DNA of 64,000 bases from Parapedobacter deserti (GTDB lineage: Bacteria; Bacteroidota; Bacteroidia; Sphingobacteriales; Sphingobacteriaceae): NCBI RefSeq assembly GCF_042646065.1, contig NZ_JBHRTA010000030.1:186001-250000 (forward strand), given 5' to 3'. This document shows positions 59,580 through 64,000 of this stretch, one piece after another. Below the pieces are notes generated by a model. The model was not told the origin of the DNA. It worked only from the letters and a program-made list of their open reading frames with translations, and did not search any database. The translations under genes were made by a program, and so were the position numbers. How positions within the stretch are numbered: the first letter of the stretch is position 1; each line of letters starts with the position of its first letter.

Positions 59580-60611
59580 TTAGTTCGCGGAGGTTGATCG
59601 GTTATAAGCAGGTAACGAAACAATGAAACTGGTCCCCGATTGTCCGTCGCTCTCCATATGAATGGTGCCGCCATGCGACTCAATGATTGTTTTGGTGAGA
59701 TACAACCCCAGCCCGGTTGTAGGCTCCCCAACGGTTCCGGCGCGTTTTGCTTGCGTAAATTTATCAAATATCTTTTCCCGCATGGCTTCGGGGATGCCAA
59801 TGCCTGTATCCTGTATAATGAGTACCACCCGGTCGTTTACCTCTTCCTTGGTAGAAAGGCTAATCATTCCGCCTGGATGGGTAAACTTGATGCTATTCCA
59901 AAGGATGTTATTGATCGCACGCTTCAACTTTAGACGGTCGGCCTTGATGGTCTTTGTGCAGTGCAGCTGTTTCGACAAGATGAGGGCTTTGTCTTCCAAT
60001 TTGTCTGATAGCGAAACGGCACATTCGTTTACTAGATCATCCAGATCTTCGTCTTGAAGTGTCAGCATTTCACTTTGGGATTGTTCTGTAGTGAGGATAT
60101 CTTGGATGAGTACCTCTGCGTAATCGCAGGACTCGCTTAACTTATCAATAAGATGTTGGTGTTTGTGTAACGCCGGGTCGGCTTTCAATATGGTTCCCAG
60201 CATACTTATAGCAGCTATAGGGCTGCGTAAATCATGCGCTGCTGCCAATAAGGCCGTCCGTTGTTTTTCCTGAATGGCGTGAAGGTGTGAAAGGATATCT
60301 GCCTGTTTAATTATTCCGCAAAAGCGCTCATAGCATGTAACGGGAAGTACGTTATTCCCGGTTGTTTTCATGAGGGTCAACACGTTACTTATTAATTCGG
60401 TGCAGGTTACGACTGGCCTATCTGGCAAACAATCGATGACCAATTGATGTGGTTTCATTGCCAGGTCTGCCGCCGTAATTATTCCGATCGGTGAGTTTCC
60501 ATCCAGAATGACCACTGCATCCGTTGTACGCAACAACGCTTTTGCAGCGCCCGTTCCGGCATATGCATCGAGCGTCAGGTATTGCTTGGTAACCAATGTC
60601 TTTATATTCAT
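59580..60611 (-). CDS. Histidine kinase with N-terminal CBS pair
   Basis: Sensor kinase of 343 residues without membrane helices, thus cytosolic. Two CBS repeats (about 1-55 and 57-112, 'DAVVILDGNSPIGIITAADLAM' and 'NNVLPVTCYERFCGIIKQADIL') suggest binding of an adenosine nucleotide. They are followed by HisKA with phosphoacceptor H126 ('ALLAAAHDLRSPIAAISMLG') and HATPase_c ('INNILWNSIKFTHPGG' N-box, 'DTGIGIPEAMREKIFDKF' G1, 'GLGLYLTKTIIESHGG' G2). The ATG at 60611 is preferred, though a TTG at 60632 overlaps the previous stop. It is the last gene of a response regulator/unknown/kinase operon. Confidence 0.9.
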   Translation of the reverse strand: MNIKTLVTKQYLTLDAYAGTGAAKALLRTTDAVVILDGNSPIGIITAADLAMKPHQLVIDCLPDRPVVTCTELISNVLTLMKTTGNNVLPVTCYERFCGIIKQADILSHLHAIQEKQRTALLAAAHDLRSPIAAISMLGTILKADPALHKHQHLIDKLSESCDYAEVLIQDILTTEQSQSEMLTLQDEDLDDLVNECAVSLSDKLEDKALILSKQLHCTKTIKADRLKLKRAINNILWNSIKFTHPGGMISLSTKEEVNDRVVLIIQDTGIGIPEAMREKIFDKFTQAKRAGTVGEPTTGLGLYLTKTIIESHGGTIHMESDGQSGTSFIVSLPAYNRSTSAN

Positions 60612-60628
60612 AACAGGTGTACCTGCGG

Positions 60629-60970
60629 TCAACCGTTAATATTGTTCATCGAAATACGTACCTTCATATCAACCTGTATTAATTCCCCTTCACCAACGTA
60701 ATCAAAGACATGCTGTTTTAATAACATTATCACGTTTTCGACCGGGATTTTAGTGAGGAGACGTTTGTTTATAAAAACAGCTTCAATATGCTCATGTCCT
60801 ACATCTGTACTCACCGCCTCAAAGACGCCGGGTATAAGCAAGTCCAACGATTTTCCAAGTCCGTACTTTCCCTGGGCCGCATTTTTCGCAAGGATTAGCA
60901 CGTCGTGGAACAGTGGCAGCTTAAGCTCCTCAAAACTGATGTCAATTCCATATGTTTTGCCCGTATTCAA
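60629..60970 (-). CDS. Unknown small protein between response regulator and kinase, TTG start
   Basis: A 113-residue soluble protein with no family I can name. Its only plausible start is TTG at 60970: codons upstream are open back to a TAG at 61001-61003 but contain no ATG or GTG. The sequence ('GIDISFEELKLPLFHDVLILAKNAAQGKYGLGKSLDLLIPGVFEAV...VFINKRLLTKIPVENVIMLLKQHVFDYVGEGELIQVDMKVRISM') has alternating strands and helices and a hydrophobic core. It begins 16 bases after the response regulator stop, and a TTG start for the kinase would overlap its end. It may link the two signalling proteins. Confidence 0.72.
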   Translation of the reverse strand: MNTGKTYGIDISFEELKLPLFHDVLILAKNAAQGKYGLGKSLDLLIPGVFEAVSTDVGHEHIEAVFINKRLLTKIPVENVIMLLKQHVFDYVGEGELIQVDMKVRISMNNING

Positions 60971-60986
60971 TCGGATTGTTCTGTTT

Positions 60987-61385
60987 TTAAATGAGTACGA
61001 CTAATGGATCCTGTTCCATTAACTTGAGCAATTTTTCCCTCGTCAATGGTTTTTTATTAAAAGCGATGACTTGGGCGTACGATTTCGATTTTACCTCGTC
61101 TGCAATTTCCTCCGATGAAGTGTTTATGATAACCCAGATATTTTTATAGTAAGGTTCGTTGCACAGAAAATCCAGAACGTCCCAACCATCCATTTCCGGC
61201 ATATTGATATCGAGCAGGACCAATATCTTTTTGCCTAAGACTGCCTCCTGTTCAATAGATTTAAGCGCACTTAACCCGTCGTGACAAACAGTCGGATCGT
61301 CCAATGGCCATATTGATTTTACCAGTGCCTTCTGTATTTTGCCCAGCATGATATCATCGTCTACGATAAATATACTCAAATTCAT
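60987..61385 (-). CDS. Single-domain response regulator
   Basis: A receiver-only protein of 132 residues. The acidic triad D9-D10-D11, phosphoacceptor D59 ('LVLLDINMPEMDGWDVLDFL'), the 'VIINTSSEEIADEV' switch region and the Lys in 'AFNKKPLTREKLL' are present. There is no output domain, so it works by protein contact, perhaps with the unknown protein encoded next. It is first in the operon, behind a good promoter, and the CBS-kinase two genes on is its likely partner. Confidence 0.92.
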   Translation of the reverse strand: MNLSIFIVDDDIMLGKIQKALVKSIWPLDDPTVCHDGLSALKSIEQEAVLGKKILVLLDINMPEMDGWDVLDFLCNEPYYKNIWVIINTSSEEIADEVKSKSYAQVIAFNKKPLTREKLLKLMEQDPLVVLI

Positions 61386-61445
61386 ATATACCTTTTGGTA
61401 TTAGCGGGCTAACGTGCATTGGCAGACCCGTTCCATAAGTGGTGG

Positions 61446-61475
61446 CAAAGGTATGAACGAGTGTGTATTATACAA
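61446..61475 (-). promoter_or_regulatory. Promoter of the response regulator operon
   Basis: On the minus strand TTG (61473-61475), 19 bases, then TACCTTTG (61446-61453). It lies 60 bases before the ATG at 61385. Confidence 0.7.
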
Positions 61476-61610
61476 TGATAAACTAATTGATAATCAGATA
61501 TTGTAGCGGATTTCCGACAACAGTAACTTATTAGGTATTATTTGCCATATCCTGCCGGACGGCAAAGTTGAGTGGAAGGGAGGTTCAGGTTGATAGCACG
61601 GGTTGGACTT

Positions 61611-62621
61611 TTATTTTCTCAGTTTAATTCGCAATACATATTGATGGTTTGTTATATACGCTGTTTTTTCGTCGGCCGATAATGCCACGTTGGAAGCTGC
61701 TTCGTCCAATTTTATTTTCCCCAGCACGTGTCCATCCGCGTTGAAAATCCATATTCCTCCGGGCCCGCTAGCGAACACAGTTCCGTTTTTATCGATTTTC
61801 AATCCGTCAGGCAGGCCTTTTAGCCTTTCCCGTTCGTTAGTGGCGCTGTAAAACAAGGACCGGGATGCGGTATGTTCGCCGATAGATAATACGTACCAAT
61901 TGGCCGCCTTAGCGTCTGAACAAGCAACCAGTAATTTTTTTTCGCCGGGAAAAAATGCGATCCCGTTTGGTCTGGTTATGCTGCCTTCCAGCAAGACGAC
62001 GTCTCCACCAGGGGTAATCTTATATACTCCGTTAAAACCGATTTCTTTTGCCGGATCATCGTCATTTTGTGCTGGTAGGCCGTAAGGAGGGTCGGTAAAG
62101 AACAGGTCTCCCATGCTGTTGTACACCGCATCATTCGGGCTGCTGAAACGCTTGCCGTTGTAGTGGGTTGCCAGTGCAACAAATCTTGCTTCTGGTTTAT
62201 CCAATGGAGCGTCCATTCTGGCCAGTTGGCGGTTGCCATGTTGGCAGAGGACAAGGTGGCCGTTGCTGTCCAGCAATAACCCATTGCTGCCAGGTTCTCT
62301 ACTCTGGCTGGGTTCAAGTCCGGTATAACCGCTTGGTCGCAGGTAAATTTCCGTGCCATTTTCTTCTGTCCACTTATAGATTGTATTTGCGGGAACGTCC
62401 GAAAACAACAACATTTGTTCACTTTCCACCCACAGGGGCCCCTCACTCCATTTAAAGCCTTCAGCGATGATTTCGGCTGTTGCACCCGTATCGATAATGG
62501 CATCCAACGCCGGGTCTAAGCGCTCGATGCTGCCGGTTGTTTTGTACTTCATTTGCCTTGGTTGTGCTTGGGTACACGCAATAGTAATTGCTAGAACGAA
62601 TGGGATCGATATTAGTTTCAT
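61611..62621 (-). CDS. SMP-30/gluconolactonase-family exported protein
   Basis: A 336-residue six-bladed beta-propeller related to gluconolactonase and SMP-30, probably hydrolysing a sugar lactone in the periplasm. A signal peptide (FVLAITIACTQAQ) is followed by propeller text: 'FKWSEGPLWVESEQMLLFSDVPANTIYKWTEENG' (metal Glu), 'FSSPNDAVYNSMGDLFFTDPPYG' (Asn/Asp ligands) and 'RPNGIAFFPGEKKLLVACSDAKAANW' (Asn). The Cys in TIACT is a weak lipobox. The start overlaps the end of a 50-residue ORF (ATGA). The GMC dehydrogenase elsewhere in the window could supply lactones, but no direct link is shown. Confidence 0.93.
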   Translation of the reverse strand: MKLISIPFVLAITIACTQAQPRQMKYKTTGSIERLDPALDAIIDTGATAEIIAEGFKWSEGPLWVESEQMLLFSDVPANTIYKWTEENGTEIYLRPSGYTGLEPSQSREPGSNGLLLDSNGHLVLCQHGNRQLARMDAPLDKPEARFVALATHYNGKRFSSPNDAVYNSMGDLFFTDPPYGLPAQNDDDPAKEIGFNGVYKITPGGDVVLLEGSITRPNGIAFFPGEKKLLVACSDAKAANWYVLSIGEHTASRSLFYSATNERERLKGLPDGLKIDKNGTVFASGPGGIWIFNADGHVLGKIKLDEAASNVALSADEKTAYITNHQYVLRIKLRK

Positions 62622-62770
62622 GCCTCAAATTTTGTGATGTTACTATCGATTTCCATCTGTTTTGTTACGAAAGCAACGCTAAAAGGTATACCTTTTGCTT
62701 GGTTCTCATCAGTGACGGACGGGATAGACTTTTGCCCTTTGAAGTTGAGTGCTTTGAATAGTTCGTTCAT
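62618..62770 (-). CDS. Small ORF (50 residues) coupled to the lactonase gene
   Basis: A short reading frame on the minus strand whose TGA overlaps the lactonase start as ATGA. The product begins MNELFKALNFKGQKSIP and ends MEIDSNITKFEA; it is soluble with no signal peptide. The four-base overlap and ordinary amino-acid composition favour a real gene. It could also be an upstream coupling ORF. I recognise no homologue. With this ORF included, the 305-bp gap before the VOC gene is reduced to 156 bp of promoter-type sequence. Confidence 0.5.
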   Translation of the reverse strand: MNELFKALNFKGQKSIPSVTDENQAKGIPFSVAFVTKQMEIDSNITKFEA

Positions 62771-62891
62771 CTTCCATTAGTTTATAGCGTAAAATTACAA
62801 AATAAACGGGCAAGGCGGTAAAAGGTTTTCGGTAGTAACCGCGAGGACTGCCGATGAGCTGGAGTATGCCTATCCAGAAACAAACGCTATA

Positions 62892-62922
62892 TTGCATATA
62901 AAAGTGAATTTGCATAAATTTG
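62892..62922 (+). promoter_or_regulatory. Promoter of the first VOC gene
   Basis: TTG (62892-62894), exactly 20 bases, then TAAATTTG (62915-62922). The ATG at 62927 is only four bases after it, so the mRNA is probably leaderless. Confidence 0.75.
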
Positions 62923-62926
62923 ATGG

Positions 62927-63391
62927 ATGAAACGAAAGATAGCACGCTATTTACTGGGTAGTATATGTCTCATTGGCACTACTATGAAAGCCAATTCGCA
63001 AGAGAAGAAAGCGCTGTTTAACCATGTCGCGCTATCTGTTTATGATCTGGAGAAAAGCGCATCCTTTTATCAGGACGTGTTGCAGCTCGATACAATTCCC
63101 GAGCCTTTTAAAATAGGCAAACATAAGTGGTTTGAAATCGCTCCGGGGTTGTCGTTGCATTTGATTAGGGATGCTGCCGAAATCAGGGAACACAACAGGA
63201 GTACCCACCTGTGCTTTAGCGTGGTCTCCATCGATGATTTCATTGCACGGCTTAAGAAATTTGGTGTTGATTACTACAACGTGCAGCATGAACTTGGCAA
63301 AGTAGGTACCCGTGTAGATGGTGTAAAACAGCTCTACATTAAAGACCCTGATGGATATTGGATAGAGGTAAACGACGAACGGCGTTACTGA
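62927..63391 (+). CDS. Exported VOC-superfamily (glyoxalase-like) protein
   Basis: A 154-residue vicinal-oxygen-chelate fold protein with a signal-like N-terminus (LLGSICLIGTTMKANSQ), suggesting periplasmic location. The VOC metal-ligand positions are visible: His in 'LFNHVALSVYDLEKSASFYQDVLQLD', then 'NRSTHLCFSVVSIDDFIARLKKFG' and Glu in 'LYIKDPDGYWIEVND'. It may be a lyase, isomerase or dioxygenase; the substrate is not deducible. A second VOC gene follows. Confidence 0.88.
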   Translation: MKRKIARYLLGSICLIGTTMKANSQEKKALFNHVALSVYDLEKSASFYQDVLQLDTIPEPFKIGKHKWFEIAPGLSLHLIRDAAEIREHNRSTHLCFSVVSIDDFIARLKKFGVDYYNVQHELGKVGTRVDGVKQLYIKDPDGYWIEVNDERRY

Positions 63392-63460
63392 TTCGCTAAT
63401 CGCGTGTTAGTTTATGAAGCGAGCCGTGCGATATATTTAAACATATCATTATACGTATTC

Positions 63461-63862
63461 ATGAAAACAACATTTGGCCGTGTTATTATCCTGGTTGAAG
63501 ACTACGATGCTGCCTTTGATTTTTACCATAGCAACTTCTTTTGCGAGAAATTATTTGACGCTGAAGTTTCAAGCAATAAGCGTTTTATGCATATCCGTTT
63601 TAGTGCAGATGACAATGTTGGAATATGGTTTCTGCAAGCGGAGGGTAAGGATCAGAAGGCTTTGTTGGGAAAACAAACAGGAGGACAGCCTACCGTGGTC
63701 ATTTATACGGACGACTGCCGTAAGTTATATGAACACATAAAAGCAAATGGCGTAGAAATTATTGAGCCGATAGCAAGCAGCGATGGCAGTACTTACTTCC
63801 ATTGTGCCGATCTTTACGGCAACAGGATAACCGTGGTAGAACTTGGCATGACCGGAAAATAG
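63461..63862 (+). CDS. VOC-superfamily (glyoxalase-like) protein, cytosolic
   Basis: A 133-residue VOC protein without signal peptide. The start at ATG 63461 gives 'MKTTFGRVIILVEDYDAAFDFYHSNFFCEKLFD', while the open frame back to 63404 lacks this natural beginning. The first ligand position is Arg/Val rather than His ('GRVIILV'), whereas the terminal Glu is kept ('YFHCADLYGNRITVVEL'), so it may be a binding protein or a non-typical VOC enzyme of the bleomycin-resistance type. It is 69 bp after the other VOC gene. Confidence 0.82.
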   Translation: MKTTFGRVIILVEDYDAAFDFYHSNFFCEKLFDAEVSSNKRFMHIRFSADDNVGIWFLQAEGKDQKALLGKQTGGQPTVVIYTDDCRKLYEHIKANGVEIIEPIASSDGSTYFHCADLYGNRITVVELGMTGK

Positions 63863-63920
63863 TTTGTAGCCAAGTAAATGCAACTTTAGCATACTGCTTA
63901 CTTGAGAGCAAAAAAAATAT

Positions 63921-64000
63921 ATGAAACTATACAAAACCACACAGGGGCCCCTGCTTCATGCGTCAGATGGATACTACGCCGCTGGTCAGGATTGGGACGA
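63921..64000 (+). CDS. Start of a probable fumarylacetoacetate hydrolase-family gene (partial)
   Basis: An ATG at 63921 opens a frame that runs to the end of the window (26 codons). The product begins MKLYKTTQGPLLHASDGYY, which resembles the N-terminus of Bacteroidota FAH-family proteins. Location after a lactonase and two VOC genes would suit a small catabolic cluster. The call is tentative because only the start is visible. Confidence 0.45.
   Translation, partial: MKLYKTTQGPLLHASDGYYAAGQDWD

Noticed and set aside
59511..59583. Possible remnant of dnaE2 or a frameshifted extension of imuB after the T-run
   Set aside because: ImuB ends at its normal family terminus (HGFFA), and the next codons do not resemble the start of DnaE2.
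61530..61570. Terminator of the lactonase gene
   Set aside because: A six-base TTTGCC/GGCAAA repeat with a long loop is present, but no T-run follows on the minus strand.
1..64000. CRISPR arrays, tRNAs, insertion sequences and phage genes
   Set aside because: I looked for regular repeats, T-loop sequences, transposase and integrase motifs and saw none convincing; short tRNAs could still be missed by eye.

Overview
The window looks like chromosome from a Bacteroidota member, most likely family Sphingobacteriaceae (Pedobacter/Parapedobacter-like; this is inference). The evidence is a SusC/SusD pair, many promoters of the Bacteroidota type (TTG or TTTG, about 20 nt, then TAnnTTTG), almost no Shine-Dalgarno sequences, a DUF4369-TlpA lipoprotein, an OmpA-type outer membrane protein, the hut operon, and a short SRP RNA. 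There are no insertion sequences, phage genes, CRISPR arrays or tRNAs that I can recognise.

Region 1 (1-13.7 kb, + strand) is a pectin/rhamnogalacturonan utilisation locus. It holds the end of SusC, SusD, a Tat-exported Gfo/Idh/MocA protein, a rhamnogalacturonan acetylesterase, a GH28 polygalacturonase, a GH105 unsaturated-galacturonyl hydrolase with an extra C-terminal domain, UxaB, UxaC and a three-gene TRAP transporter whose binding protein carries a lipobox. The logic is capture, deacetylation, chain cleavage, hydrolysis to galacturonate, uptake, then conversion through tagaturonate to altronate. Altronate dehydratase (UxaA) and the KDG enzymes are not in the window.

Region 2 (13.7-24 kb) has a DEAD-box RNA helicase and an OmpA-family protein, then a two-gene operon of a SatD-family HTH protein and a DUF3307 membrane protein headed by two matching palindromes. 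alaS, a TlpA-like lipoprotein and an orphan OmpR/PhoB-type response regulator follow. Region 3 (23.2-29.3 kb, - strand) is a complete histidine degradation operon, hutH-hutU-hutI-hutG, behind a MarR regulator.

Region 4 (29.4-48 kb) is mostly housekeeping: a TrmN6-like methyltransferase, a YfcE-like phosphodiesterase, fbp, a MerR regulator, an M23 peptidase, accD, the SRP RNA, dprA, rsmG, a glycosyltransferase, a GH5 glycanase, tgt, an LptF/G permease, a DMT transporter and gltD/gltB. Region 5 (48-64 kb) is less familiar: a dipeptide epimerase, a deoxyhypusine-synthase-like protein with its catalytic lysine, an unknown protein coupled to rdgB, a GMC oxidoreductase with a ferredoxin-like Cys motif plus a Tat/lipobox small subunit, a Cys-rich copper-binding-type protein, the Tm-1-like/TIM-barrel pair, imuA-imuB without a neighbouring dnaE2, a response regulator/unknown/CBS-kinase operon, an SMP-30 lactonase with a coupled 50-residue ORF, two VOC proteins and the start of a probable fumarylacetoacetate hydrolase.

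The most promising leads are the SatD/DUF3307 unit (cyclase-like fold plus HTH, paired operators, membrane protein with four H/D i,i+4 pairs), the three-gene signalling operon with a TTG-started middle gene, the Tm-1/TIM-barrel pair, a Tgt that lacks the zinc cysteines, and four convergent gene pairs whose stop codons interlock.
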